Source: CANDOC01 sp965261725
Lineage (GTDB): Bacteria > Pseudomonadota > Gammaproteobacteria > Pseudomonadales > Endozoicomonadaceae
DNA: 64,000 nucleotides
Direction: 5' to 3'
Assembly (NCBI GenBank): GCA_965261725.1
Contig: CBDHDU010000031.1
Location: 248,001 to 312,000 of the forward strand
Of this stretch, positions 55,413 to 64,000 are shown piece by piece (the stretch's first letter is position 1; each line of letters begins with the position of its first letter). The translations under genes were made by a program, and so were the position numbers. The notes beneath the pieces were generated by a model. It made no database searches. It was not told the origin of the DNA and saw only the letters and a program-made list of their open reading frames with translations.

Positions 55413-57104
55413 TTACTTAGAAAATTCAAACTGATATTTGCGGGCGATTTTTTCTGCAACTGCACAATTATTCCCACCTGCGCTGCTGGCAATCGCACTA
55501 GCCAAATGAGACAACGTGGGAGTCTGGTTACCGTTATGTTTAAGATAGTCGCTCAGCATTCGATGGTAGCAGATTGCGGTTTGAAAATTATCAGCTTTTA
55601 TTGCATCCAAGGTAGCGCGCTTTATTCCCAGCACTACTCCTGTTTGATACCAACGGCTGGCGACATCACCTGTACAAACTATTAATTCATTCCAATAGTT
55701 TTCGTCGAGTACTTTATGAGCATTTGTTCCTGACGCTGAAGTAAAAGGCTTGGTCGGTTGAGCTTCTTCAAATGGAGGAACCAATGTGACGGGCTGAAAA
55801 TAGAGCATATTGCACCCGGTAGCGGCATAGATTGTACTGGCAAGTGTCGGGCTGAACTTTGCATTTCCGAAAAATTTTTTCAGCGCATCATTTGCCCATT
55901 TCTTATTCTTATTTTCGGAATCTTCCAGCCTGATATCGTTAAGAACCTGAACGAATATTATTATTGTATTTATTTCAGTAATGTTACATTCAGTAAAATG
56001 ATTATTTCCGTCGGCTCTTTGAAGCTGTTCGGTTATACACCTTACAAGCTGCGAAAGTCTTGTATTGCCGAGCCCTTGTGGAAACTTCTCAGGAACGAGT
56101 ATGTCTGCAATGGTAGCAGCAGGGCTGGCTTTTTCGAATAGTTCTGCAGATTTATCAGTAGTTTCTGTTTTTAAGCGTTTAGCTGCAGGAGGTTTTTCTT
56201 CTGCATTCTCGCAGAGTGAGCAGCGGTCGGGATAATGCTGCCAGGCCAGAGCTTCTGTCAGCTTTTCTTTAAGCGCTTTAAGGGTTCCGGCTTCAAGCGT
56301 GATCTGTGACCAACCACCTTCGCACCCTTGAGAAACCAGGCTGTCTTTTTCCGCTGTCAGGCGCCGCCATCCCGGGTGCCCACTATGGGCGGGGTGAGCA
56401 GGCAAGAGGACTTCATTATCTTCAAAGATATCTGAATGATCCTGGCAGGGTAATATGACAGAACTAACGCCTATTGCGTTCTCAGCAATCGCAAGCTCTT
56501 TTCGAGCATCTCGAAGAGCCGCAACATTGCTTTGCCCGACTTGCTGCTCCAAGACCTTGCAGAAACCTGCTATTTCTTCCGATGCCTTGACTTCAAAAGG
56601 GGTGTCTATAAAATCCTTGTTATCCGGTGGGCAAAACTCTGCATACTTGATTAGCAAGAATGCTGTGTAGCCCAGACGAATACTCTCGCGCTCTTCTGCG
56701 CTGAAGGCAAGTAGCGACAATTGTTCAAATGTAACCTCTGATTTATCCCAGACTTGGCTTTTTTCCGTGTATACCTGAAACTGCTTTTCTTCCTCGACCA
56801 ACAAATCAGTACTGGTTGGTTTATTTTTTTCCTGAGCAATTCTAAAGCGTTGATGATTAGCATATAACAAAGGCTGAATCCATCGCAGAGTACGATGGCT
56901 GAATATATGTTTTTTTAAATCATTAACGCTTAGGATATTTTTTCCAATGCTATCTATGACTAAAATCTCTTCTGCATGTGAATCTTTACTACCATCTGCA
57001 GGATTGGTTCTGCGAAACCCTGCACTGGCTGGGCACACTTGCATTATTAAAATAAGCACTAAAATAAACAAACAAGATAGATTCGTTTTTTTATACTGCA
57101 TCAT
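55413..57104 (-). CDS. Exported protein with C-terminal Death-like domain and Myc-like NLS motif
   Basis: The 563-residue product begins with a signal peptide (LSCLFILVLILIMQVCPASA). The long middle is helical and unrecognised. At residues 305-314 PPAAKRLKTE resembles the nuclear localisation signal of c-Myc (PAAKRVKLD). The last 100 residues (about 465-558) fit a Death domain: helix 1 YWNELIVCTGDVASRWYQTG, the LGIKRATLDAIKADN turn-helix, HRMLSDYLKHNG, then the TLSHLASAIAS and AEKIARKY helices. Such domains are typical of animal apoptosis and immune signalling and rare in bacteria. I infer a secreted effector that could engage host Death-domain complexes. The gene is isolated between a broken SnoaL gene and an IS3. 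Confidence 0.72.
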   Translation of the reverse strand: MMQYKKTNLSCLFILVLILIMQVCPASAGFRRTNPADGSKDSHAEEILVIDSIGKNILSVNDLKKHIFSHRTLRWIQPLLYANHQRFRIAQEKNKPTSTDLLVEEEKQFQVYTEKSQVWDKSEVTFEQLSLLAFSAEERESIRLGYTAFLLIKYAEFCPPDNKDFIDTPFEVKASEEIAGFCKVLEQQVGQSNVAALRDARKELAIAENAIGVSSVILPCQDHSDIFEDNEVLLPAHPAHSGHPGWRRLTAEKDSLVSQGCEGGWSQITLEAGTLKALKEKLTEALAWQHYPDRCSLCENAEEKPPAAKRLKTETTDKSAELFEKASPAATIADILVPEKFPQGLGNTRLSQLVRCITEQLQRADGNNHFTECNITEINTIIIFVQVLNDIRLEDSENKNKKWANDALKKFFGNAKFSPTLASTIYAATGCNMLYFQPVTLVPPFEEAQPTKPFTSASGTNAHKVLDENYWNELIVCTGDVASRWYQTGVVLGIKRATLDAIKADNFQTAICYHRMLSDYLKHNGNQTPTLSHLASAIASSAGGNNCAVAEKIARKYQFEFSK

Positions 57105-57259
57105 GCTTGATCCTTTTTAAATTTCTATTTGAATAAATAGTCAAAGCATCTATAACTCGCCACTTTAATTTAGTCGGCTATAAATAAAGGTGTGAAGTGG
57201 TTATAGTTCTCCGGACACACAAACACGGGTAATATTGCAGCCCATTAAGGTGTGTCCAA

Positions 57260-57556
57260 ATGTCAGAAAAGAAAACGAAAACATATACAGCTGAGTTCAA
57301 GGAATCTGCAGTAAAGCTGGCTGTAGAGTCTGATAAACCGGTGACAGAAACAGCCAGAGAGCTTGAGGTGAACGCTAACACCCTGCACACCTGGATTGCT
57401 AAGTATCACCGTCCTAAGGCTACCAGTAAGCCTCAGAAGAACGATGAGCATATATACGACGAACTCAAGCGTTTGCGCAAAGAGAACGCCAGACTGAAAG
57501 AAGAGCGAGCCATATTAAAAAAGGCGGCCGCCTTCTTTGCCAAAGAGTGTCACTGA
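57260..57556 (+). CDS. IS3-family OrfA
   Basis: 98-residue HTH protein (ETARELEVNANTLHTWIAKYH) with a C-terminal Leu zipper (LKRLRKENARLKEERAILKKA). A run aaaaaag at 57517-57523 is a typical -1 slippage site; shifting there leads in frame into OrfB and would give the OrfAB transposase. Confidence 0.9.
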   Translation: MSEKKTKTYTAEFKESAVKLAVESDKPVTETARELEVNANTLHTWIAKYHRPKATSKPQKNDEHIYDELKRLRKENARLKEERAILKKAAAFFAKECH

Positions 57557-58419
57557 AGTTTCAGTTCATCAGTGATAACCGGGAGCCATTCAGCCTCTCA
57601 GCGATGTGCCGGGTCATGTCGGTATCCCGTAGTGGCTACTATGAGTGGCTCTCTCGCCCGGTATCCAAGCGTTCTCAGGAGGATCAGGCATTGAAGGCAG
57701 ACATTCGGGAGATTCACGAAAAACACCGTCAGCGCTATGGGGCACGCCGTATTAAAAATGACCTTGCTGATCTGGGTAAAACCGTCAGCCGTAAGCGCGT
57801 GGCTCGTCTGATGAGAGAGGAAGACCTGGTTTGTAAGACCAAACGTAAATTCAAGGCGACAACGAACTCAAGCCACAACAAGCCGGTGGCTGACAACATA
57901 CTGAAGCGTGACTTCCACCGGGAGCAGCCTGACCAGGCCTACACCGGCGATATTACGTATATCCCAACCCGGGAAGGTTGGCTCTACCTCTCCGTCTTCA
58001 TTGACCTGTGCTCACGGGCTGTTGTGGGCTGGTCCATGAGTAGCAGGATGACAGCGACGCTGGTGACAGATTCTCTGCAGATGGCTATGTGGAAGCGCAG
58101 ACCAAAAGCTGGCTTGCTGGTGCATAGCGATCGGGGCAGCCAGTATGTCTCAGAGTGCTACCAGAAGTTGTTGGGCGAAAATGAGTTTGTCTGTAGCATG
58201 AGCCGCAAAGGTAATTGCTGGGATAATGCGGTGGCTGAAAGCTTCTTCCACACACTGAAAACTGAGCTGATTCATCATGAAGACTTCCAGACTAGAGAAG
58301 AGGCTCAGCAGGCCATATTTGAGTACATTGAAGTGTATTACAACCGCCAGAGAAAGCACTCAACTAACGGCTACCTTGCACCGTTCAAGTATGAACAACA
58401 GCTTGCCGAGGCAGCGTAA
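57547..58419 (+). CDS. IS3-family OrfB (transposase catalytic part)
   Basis: 290-residue product with HTH_21 region RQRYGARRIKNDLADLGKTV and an intact DDE core: TGDITYIPTREGWLYLSV, HSDRGSQYVSE and CWDNAVAESFFHTLKTE, ending with the YYNRQRKHSTNGYLAP motif. Overlaps OrfA by 10 bases in the -1 frame. Probably functional. Note that a second, truncated IS3 with similar ends occurs at 60719. Confidence 0.92.
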   Translation: MSLKFQFISDNREPFSLSAMCRVMSVSRSGYYEWLSRPVSKRSQEDQALKADIREIHEKHRQRYGARRIKNDLADLGKTVSRKRVARLMREEDLVCKTKRKFKATTNSSHNKPVADNILKRDFHREQPDQAYTGDITYIPTREGWLYLSVFIDLCSRAVVGWSMSSRMTATLVTDSLQMAMWKRRPKAGLLVHSDRGSQYVSECYQKLLGENEFVCSMSRKGNCWDNAVAESFFHTLKTELIHHEDFQTREEAQQAIFEYIEVYYNRQRKHSTNGYLAPFKYEQQLAEAA

Positions 58420-58444
58420 AAAAGTGTCCGGAAAACTCTTGCCA

Positions 58445-58696
58445 TATCAACTCCATATGGATTGGATAATCCGTATCAGGAAAAACCAGACCAATCAGCT
58501 TTGATTCCCTGGTGGTCAGACTGCGGGCAAAAGCATTCGGGCGGTAATTCAGCGTCTTTGCTGCTTCCAGCACTTTCTGGCGTGCCTTTTCTGACGTAGA
58601 GCTTCCATCAATAAATACCCTGGAAACCGTTGACTGGGAGACACCTGCCAGTCTGGCAACATCGACAGACGTTACCATATTCCTTTTATGAGACAT
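58445..58696 (-). pseudogene. LacI-family regulator, N-terminal fragment cut by IS3
   Basis: The DNA-binding head is complete (VTSVDVARLAGVSQSTVSRVF, then the hinge KTLNYRPNAFARSLTTRES) and the core starts LIGLVFPDTDYPIHMEL before the IS3 end interrupts. The ligand-binding domain is absent from the window. The gene it once controlled cannot be named. Confidence 0.85.
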
Positions 58697-58902
58697 GTTT
58701 TAAAACATTTACTGCAAGCTGAAGATCAATGACAGGCTGAATTATACCGGAGACTTGCCCAAAGGTTTATAAGTTGCATCAAAGCGAAACATAACTCCGA
58801 TAGCTGGATTAACACTTCATGACATGCGTCATTTTTGCTATTCAATATAAGTAATAAAGTGCCAATTAAATTCCATTAAAACGTTTCTAACTGGAAGCCA
58901 TC

Positions 58903-59466
58903 ATGCATATACCGGTCAAACCTCTGAAAACGTACCCATGGTGGCTGAAACCCTTTTTCTGGAACCAGAAACGGCGTTACGGCAAAGTGCTAAAACCGGG
59001 ACTGCTGTGGGCCAGAGTACCGAAACTGTTTGCTGCCGTTGCCGCACTTTACGGCGTTCTTGACCGGAAAAGCTCACCTCTGACACCGACGCTGCGCTCT
59101 TTGATTACCGTCCGGGTTTCCCAGATCAACTGGTGTGAATTCTGCGTTGATGTCAATTCCATGACACTTGCCAAACGGGCAGGCAGTACGGATAAAGTCG
59201 AAGCACTCGAGAACTGGCGAGACAGTGACCTGTTCAGTGAGTCTGAGAAAACAGCGCTGGAATATACTGAAGCTGTCACTTATAGCGACCGTCAGGTGAC
59301 ACCGGAAATTATGGGTCAGCTAAAACAGCATTTTGATGATGACGCCGTTGTTGAACTTACCGGCCTGATTGCATTTCAGAACCTGTCCAGTAAATTTAAT
59401 GCGGCACTGGATGTACCTGCAGAAGGTTTTTGTCGTTTGCCATCCAAACCGTCGGATTCAATTTAG
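58903..59466 (+). CDS. Carboxymuconolactone-decarboxylase-family (AhpD-like) protein
   Basis: The 187-residue product has the CMD motif with a redox pair in QINWCEFCVDVNSMTLAKRAG and a second helical half TALEYTEAVTYSDRQVTPEI. Such proteins act as AhpD-type alkylhydroperoxidases or as decarboxylases. The CxxC site favours a peroxidase role. Single gene in its own region downstream of the broken LacI gene, divergently placed. Confidence 0.85.
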   Translation: MHIPVKPLKTYPWWLKPFFWNQKRRYGKVLKPGLLWARVPKLFAAVAALYGVLDRKSSPLTPTLRSLITVRVSQINWCEFCVDVNSMTLAKRAGSTDKVEALENWRDSDLFSESEKTALEYTEAVTYSDRQVTPEIMGQLKQHFDDDAVVELTGLIAFQNLSSKFNAALDVPAEGFCRLPSKPSDSI

Positions 59467-59733
59467 AAAAACCAGCTGAATATCAGGTTAAGATTTAGCT
59501 TTGCCTATTGATAAAAGACCTGTCGATGAGCGCTCTTCGGCAGGTTCTCCCCATCCAATAATAAACAGTGGGTATACGGTACCGGGTTACATAAAACCCA
59601 AAACGTATGAGTCACAGAAACCTGCCTTTATGACCCGCATCATTTTTGTTATCGCCTGAAAGACTTACAGTGCCAGAAGCTGCATGGCTAACAGGCCACA
59701 GCTTTGATCTTTATTCTTAATGAGGCTTTTGCA

Positions 59734-60411
59734 ATGCTTATTAACAGAGCAGCCAGTACTGTACTGGTTGTCGGGCTAGTTGCAGCCGCAGTCAGTTACC
59801 AGCCGGTTTATTCCGGTCTGAATGATATGGTTTCGGTCATGTCATCTATGGATATTGACCGTGCAAGACAATATATTCTGAGTTTCGGACTCTGGGCGCC
59901 CGCCATATCCTTCCTGATGATGTTATTACAGGCGGTTGCCGCACCACTGCCTGCTTTTATTATTACCTTTGCTAATGCGGCTATTTTCGGTTGGTGGCAG
60001 GGAGCAATTCTGTCATGGGCCAGTGCTATGGCGGCAGCAGCATTATGTTTTCTGATATCTAGAAATTTTCGCCGGTTACCTGAAAAGATGGTCAGCCACC
60101 TTGATCTGCAAAAATCTGATAGTTTCTTCCGCCAGCACGGCAAATACGCCATTTTGATTAGTCGGCTCTTACCGTTTATTTCCTTTGATATTGTCAGTTA
60201 TGCGGCTGGTCTTACTTCAATGAAAATTCGCCATTTCCTATTGGCTACCGGCATCGGACAACTCCCCGCCACCCTGATTTATTCCTATGTAGGCGGCATG
60301 CTGACAGGCACAGCTAAATTGTTCGTCACCGGACTGCTGACATTTTTTGCTATATCAGTAGCGATTTACTTCTGGAAAATAATTTACAGGCCAGCGCAAG
60401 CCACCGCCTGA
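59734..60411 (+). CDS. TVP38/TMEM64 (VTT-domain) membrane protein
   Basis: From the ATG at 59734, with GAGG upstream, the product has 225 residues and five to six helices. The VTT core is visible: LLQAVAAPLPAFIITFANAA with the re-entrant Pro motif, ALCFLISRNF, then the cytosolic KYAILISRLLPFISFDIVSYAAGL. Family members (DedA relatives) are implicated in lipid flipping or transport; the substrate here is unknown. It precedes the truncated rhodanese gene by 44 bp, probably the same operon. Confidence 0.87.
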   Translation: MLINRAASTVLVVGLVAAAVSYQPVYSGLNDMVSVMSSMDIDRARQYILSFGLWAPAISFLMMLLQAVAAPLPAFIITFANAAIFGWWQGAILSWASAMAAAALCFLISRNFRRLPEKMVSHLDLQKSDSFFRQHGKYAILISRLLPFISFDIVSYAAGLTSMKIRHFLLATGIGQLPATLIYSYVGGMLTGTAKLFVTGLLTFFAISVAIYFWKIIYRPAQATA

Positions 60412-60455
60412 ATACAGAATTTTAATCAATAGAATTATTTATCAGAAGAATCATC

Positions 60456-60716
60456 ATGAAAACATTCGTACGCGCCATTTTACTTGTATGCGCTTTCACA
60501 TCAGGAAATGTTCTGGCAGCTGTTTCTGACTATTTTGTGAATCCGGAATACGTTGCCAGTAACCTTAAAAACCTGACCATTCTCGATGCACGAGGCTATC
60601 CCGCCTATTTGCAGGGACACCTGTCCGGTGCAATTGCCATCAACTGGAAATCATTGTCCCATACCGAAGGTAATACCGCTGACAAAGGTTGGGGTAACCT
60701 GCTGGATAACTCATGA
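60456..60716 (+). pseudogene. Exported rhodanese-like protein, truncated by IS3 debris
   Basis: Signal peptide (AILLVCAFTSGNVLA), then the start of a rhodanese fold: VNPEYVASNLKNLTILDARG and YLQGHLSGAIAINWKSLSH. At about 60713 the gene runs into an IS3 end, which supplies the stop codon. The catalytic Cys loop is missing, so no sulfurtransferase activity is expected. Confidence 0.85.
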
Positions 60717-60718
60717 AG

Positions 60719-60992
60719 TGGTCTAATGACTCCGGACACCTCGTTAAGCACAATAGCGCAATCAGTAACGAGGTTAAAAATGGCAAAGCGAAAAAATTAT
60801 TCTCAGGAGTACAAACTCAAAGCAGTGGAATTGGTCGTAGAACAGGGTCAGTCTCCCGCTGCAGTCGCCAGAAGTTTAGGACTCAGCTCAGGAAATCTGC
60901 GGCGCTGGGTCAGACAACATCAGGAGCAGGAAGCGCTGGCCTTTCCCGGTAAAGGGAACCAGGCATTAACACCCGAGCAACAAAAAATCAAA
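60719..60992 (+). mobile_element. IS3-family left end with OrfA fragment
   Basis: The end tggtctaatgactccggacac resembles that of the intact IS3 at 57198. OrfA starts at 60780 (MAKRKNYSQEYKLKAVELVV) and is cut at 60992 by the left end of IS66 copy C. Confidence 0.82.
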
Positions 60993-61435
60993 GTAACTAT
61001 TCAGCACCCAGCAAAGAGTGACCGCAGTAATTCTTCATGGCTATAAGCAGGGCTTCAAAAACATTCTGCCCCTGCTTTCTCGCAGATGAAACATAACTTC
61101 GTATTCGGCAATACCATTTCGCCCCTTCCTCGCTTCTGATGCAGCCCGATATTTTTTGCTTCACCTTGCCATTTCTGATGTCTTGCTCGCTGCCATTATT
61201 GTCGAAGGGGATGTTGAGGTCGGTCATGAACCTCAAAGTTTCGTCCTTGTACTCCACCAACCGCTTAAACAAGTTGAACGCTTTCGTATTCTTGACTTTG
61301 TCACGCCCCAACCGTTGCCGTACTCGTTCCATATAGTCGGCTTCTTCCGCTTGCGCCCTTTTTGCTGTTCGCTCGAACAGTGAAGAGATACGCTGGCGGA
61401 TGGATTCCGGCATCGCCTTCATTCCCAGCTTTCTA

Positions 61436-62534
61436 TACCTGAGTGAATTCAAGATGCCGGATTTAACCGCTGGAAATTATCGTTAATCCTGCTGCCCAAG
61501 GAAGAACCGATTTCGGGCAATGTCACGTCCAGAAAATGATTAATCTTTTCCCGGAATTCTTTTGCCTGAGCGAAGTATTCATTATTCCGGGCATACTCAT
61601 TCATCACCTTCCATAATCGCTCAATGGGGTTCAGGTTTGGACTGTAAGGGGGGAGGTAATGAAGCTTTATTCCCAGCTCTTCCGCCTCTTTCACTACCTC
61701 CTGTGAACGATGGTAACCGGCACCATCAAGCACCATGTGAATAACGTTCATGGATGAATAGTTATCCCGAACTTTCTTGAAAAACTCGGTAACCGCTTCA
61801 CTGTTAACCGTATCAAATTGACCGAAAACAGCAGCTTCAATATTGTCCAGATCAATCGCACCGATAATGTTCAGCCGAGTACGGCTACCTGTCGTATTAA
61901 TGATTTTATCAATCCCTTTTCGAATCCACCCGGAAGTGATTTTGGTCGCTTGTGTCGGGTGTACCGCATCCATGAATAGTATCACCTCGTCCTCTGGTAG
62001 CGTGGCTTTCAAGGCTTCATAGTGCTCCACAAAACCAGCCTGCTTATCAACATCAGCCTTGTGCGGTACGCCCTTTGGCTTTTTGTAGGTAAAGCCTTTT
62101 TGGTGCAGCCACTTGTTCAGGCCTGATACGGTATATTTGATACCCCAGCGATCGGTAATATAGGCGACGATCTGATGGACGTGTGCGTAAGTATATTCAG
62201 AAAGGTGTTCGACCAGTTGCCGAGTTTGCTCATCACTCAGGCGGCTTTCACTCCCCCCGTTCTCCGGCCTGAGCTTTTCCTTTTCCAGATAGGCGTCCAG
62301 ATGGCGACAAATAGTGTATTCACTTTTTCTCAATGCCTGAGCGATAGCAGACGGTGACCACCCTTCAGACCTGAGCAAAACAGCCTTGATACGATCACAC
62401 TCCCGTGCATCTCGCGATGTTTTGTGGCGAGATTCCAAGGCTACTTTTTGTTGGGCTGTCAGGGTGATTTTCGGCATGTTCGTACAATGTTGAAAATCGG
62501 CTGGAAAATCAAGCAACTTCAATGATCATGGGTA
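61436..62534 (-). mobile_element. IS630-family insertion sequence (1099 bp) at a TA site
   Basis: Inserted at a TA dinucleotide (61434-61435 and 62535-62536), the usual target of IS630/Tc1 elements. The ends begin tacc on each side. Confidence 0.88.
61449..62477 (-). CDS. IS630-family transposase
   Basis: 342 residues from the ATG at 62475-62477 (MPKITLTAQQ). Two HTH modules (WSPSAIAQALRKSEYTICRH and WGIKYTVSGLNKWLHQKGF) are followed by the DDE core: ILFMDAVHPTQ (first Asp), HMVLDGAGYHRS (second) and LPPYSPNLNPIERLWKVMNE (Glu). Intact and probably active. An upstream in-frame start lies within the element end and is less likely. Confidence 0.93.
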   Translation of the reverse strand: MPKITLTAQQKVALESRHKTSRDARECDRIKAVLLRSEGWSPSAIAQALRKSEYTICRHLDAYLEKEKLRPENGGSESRLSDEQTRQLVEHLSEYTYAHVHQIVAYITDRWGIKYTVSGLNKWLHQKGFTYKKPKGVPHKADVDKQAGFVEHYEALKATLPEDEVILFMDAVHPTQATKITSGWIRKGIDKIINTTGSRTRLNIIGAIDLDNIEAAVFGQFDTVNSEAVTEFFKKVRDNYSSMNVIHMVLDGAGYHRSQEVVKEAEELGIKLHYLPPYSPNLNPIERLWKVMNEYARNNEYFAQAKEFREKINHFLDVTLPEIGSSLGSRINDNFQRLNPAS

Positions 62535-63703
62535 TAAAACCATTGCTGAGGTGACAGGCCAGTCTCAGCAGCCGCTGAAGACGAGCCGCAAGATAGTTGC
62601 AGTCGCGATCAACGACACCCTGTAACTCCCTCAGGTGGTGGGCATTGCAGAGTACATGAGCCGCAGCATAGCGGAAGTAAACCTTGTAGTGGTCATGAAC
62701 CAGTATCCCGGCAAAGGTCAGCAAAATACCCATCGTCTCTATGGCGGAATGTCCTTTACTCAAGTCCAGATGATAGTACGTCCACTTGTCAGTACGCAGG
62801 ACATGCATCCACCACAGCGCTCCGGCTACTCTCATGCCTGTTTCATCAGCGCCTGCAATGGGTTCAACCTTAAGGGCGTCACTAATTGCCTGCTCAGTGC
62901 TGGCTAACCGGTCATAAGCATTGCTCTGGAAGGTGCAGATGGAACCCGGACTGACTTCCAATCCGAAAATATCCATGAAGAACTGGGAGGCACGCTTGCA
63001 AGGTATAAGTTGATACTGACAAAGATACACGGCCAGCGCCTGAGTCACCGGTCCATACTGCACGTGAGCATCAACTCCTTCAGGGAAACGGGCTTGTGTC
63101 ATGTGACCGCAGCGGCACTCTTTGATTTCGGCCACATGGGCTGTCACTTCAAAGTGACCAAAACGACCCGGTTCAAATACTTGCCTTTCAACCAACTTGG
63201 CAATGTTTGCAGAGTGCAGGGACTGATGGCACTTCTCACAGTCTATAACCGGGTGATATTGGGTGCGGTCAGTGTCAGCGACTTGCTGAAGCGTTGAACC
63301 TTTGTGACCTTTCTGACCGCCGGGCTTTCGACCAGACCTCTGTCGTAAGCTTTTTGGGTTAGGTTTGTCGTCTTGTGGCTCACCCTCCACCGTGGCAGAT
63401 GAGTCTTTCTGTTTGGCAGCAGGCTTTGCATAACCGTCTGTAGAGGGAGGCTTACTGCTGTTCCGGCTGTTGATGTTGAGTCTGTCCGCGAGTTCCTTAT
63501 TTTCTGTTTCCAGTTTTGCTACCTGATCGCCCAGGCCACCGATCTGCTCTTGCTGATCATTTACGATAGCAAGGAGGGTGACGATAATCTGAAACTCGGG
63601 ATCAAGTTGACTCATAACAAGCGTTGGTCAGAGAAGAACTGTATTTGAAAATGACACAAAATCACGAAAATACCAGCTTATTGTGAGGGTGCTGAATAGT
63701 TAC

Positions 63704-63877
63704 CGCTGCCGAGCCCGAAAGGATAATACAGCTGAGAATCTGGCCATTACTCGTCAGGTGACTCACAACCTCCTGAAAATGGATACAACTGTAAAAGGCG
63801 GGATCAAGAACAAGCGTAAGAACTGCGGCTGGGATATAAACCACATGGAGAATGTATTGGGGTTGTTCAAAAAATGA
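63704..63877 (+). pseudogene. ISAs1-family transposase, C-terminal fragment
   Basis: The residues CRARKDNTAENLAITRQVTH and LLKMDTTVKGGIKNKRKNCG match the C-terminal end of ISAs1-type transposases, where this region follows the last catalytic Glu. Everything upstream has been replaced by IS66 copy C. Confidence 0.75.
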
Positions 63878-63893
63878 TCATGTTTTTGCCCTG

Positions 63894-63964
63894 TAGGTCA
63901 GACAATAGGTTTGAGCCTGACGTTTAGTGCAATCAAAAAGTTGCCGCGCAGCGGCCTACGTTCA
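63894..63964. repeat. 71-bp interspersed repeat, copy 2
   Basis: Identical to 5158-5228, including both small hairpins. It follows the ISAs1 remnant. After it the sequence differs and continues to the window end without a recognisable gene. Confidence 0.8.
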
Positions 63965-64000
63965 CATTTATTTGCACTAAAGTACACCCCGTACTTTCGC

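Larger units (their letters stand above)
57198..58444 (+). mobile_element. IS3-family insertion sequence (about 1247 bp)
   Basis: Ends tggttatagttctccggacac and the inverse of tggcaagagttttccggacac match at 17 of 21 positions. It holds orfA and orfB. The flanks do not match each other, and the LacI gene cut on the right has no counterpart on the left, so flanking DNA has been lost or rearranged. Confidence 0.85.
60997..63615 (-). pseudogene. IS66-family transposase, copy C, interrupted by IS630
   Basis: The N-terminal part (63615-62537) runs to CHLSNGF and the C-terminal part (61433-60997) resumes at RKLGMKAMPESIRQ. Removing the IS630 with one TA restores the 505-residue protein. At all four positions where copies A and B differ, this copy has the majority residue. 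Confidence 0.92.
60993..63703 (-). mobile_element. IS66-family element, copy C, carrying an IS630 insertion
   Basis: Same ends as copies A and B, in the opposite orientation. It is 2711 bp long because a 1099-bp IS630 plus a 2-bp TA duplication lies inside. Left flank aaatcaaa and right flank cgctgccg differ, and the genes on the two sides belong to different IS families, so this copy also marks a rearrangement junction. Confidence 0.92.

Overview
The window looks like a chromosomal piece of a marine, animal-associated gammaproteobacterium, most likely Endozoicomonas or a close relative. This is an inference, not a database match. It rests on gammaproteobacterial housekeeping genes (deoCA, selABD, aspS, proS, hda-purM-purN, slyX), several OprD-type porins, a very heavy and partly nested load of insertion sequences, and exported proteins built from animal-type domains (a C2H2 zinc-finger array and a Death-like domain).

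Layout. 0-0.8 kb: end of a sodium/alanine symporter. 0.8-7.2 kb: an accessory block with an IS66-type element, a broken IS91 transposase, an exported C2H2 zinc-finger protein with an 87-bp tandem repeat, an IS630 scrap, and an IS4 element itself split by a 174-bp MITE. 7.2-9.3 kb: deoC-deoA. 9.6-10.9 kb: an unknown exported, tail-anchored protein and a transporter remnant. 10.9-15.8 kb: a complete selenocysteine locus on the minus strand, tRNA-Sec-selA-selB-grdX-selD, in which selD itself carries an in-frame UGA followed by a SECIS-like hairpin. 16-23.5 kb: an acetyltransferase gene broken by a 20-bp duplication, IS3, ISKra4, IS66 and IS481 elements, a 163-bp MITE and the remains of a large unknown gene.

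23.5-49.9 kb is mostly ordinary core genome: aspS with an FmdB-type protein, two tandem OprD porins, a histone-like HU protein, a membrane/cold-shock fusion, slyX-HIT, proS, acyP-tlpA-yihY, arsC-wrbA-DUF2069, a secreted HAD phosphatase, a 5'-nucleotidase lipoprotein, a third porin, a LysR/VOC pair, hda, DUF2066, purM-purN and DUF3108. One further copy of the 174-bp MITE lies at 34.1 kb.

49.9-64 kb is again mobile-rich. An Lrp-type regulator is disrupted by IS66 (8-bp target duplication) beside a LysE exporter. Next come a copper-chaperone pair, a SnoaL-like gene with a nonsense codon, an exported protein with a C-terminal Death-like domain and a Myc-like nuclear localisation motif, an intact IS3 that truncates a LacI regulator, and a rhodanese gene cut by IS3 debris. 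The end holds an IS66 copy carrying an IS630 and joined to an ISAs1 remnant. A 71-bp repeat occurs near both ends of the window.

The functional themes are: (1) selenium use, with selenophosphate synthetase made as a selenoprotein; (2) candidate host-directed effectors with eukaryotic-type domains lying among IS elements; (3) recent, traceable gene inactivation by IS and MITE insertions, several of which can be reversed on paper to restore a reading frame.
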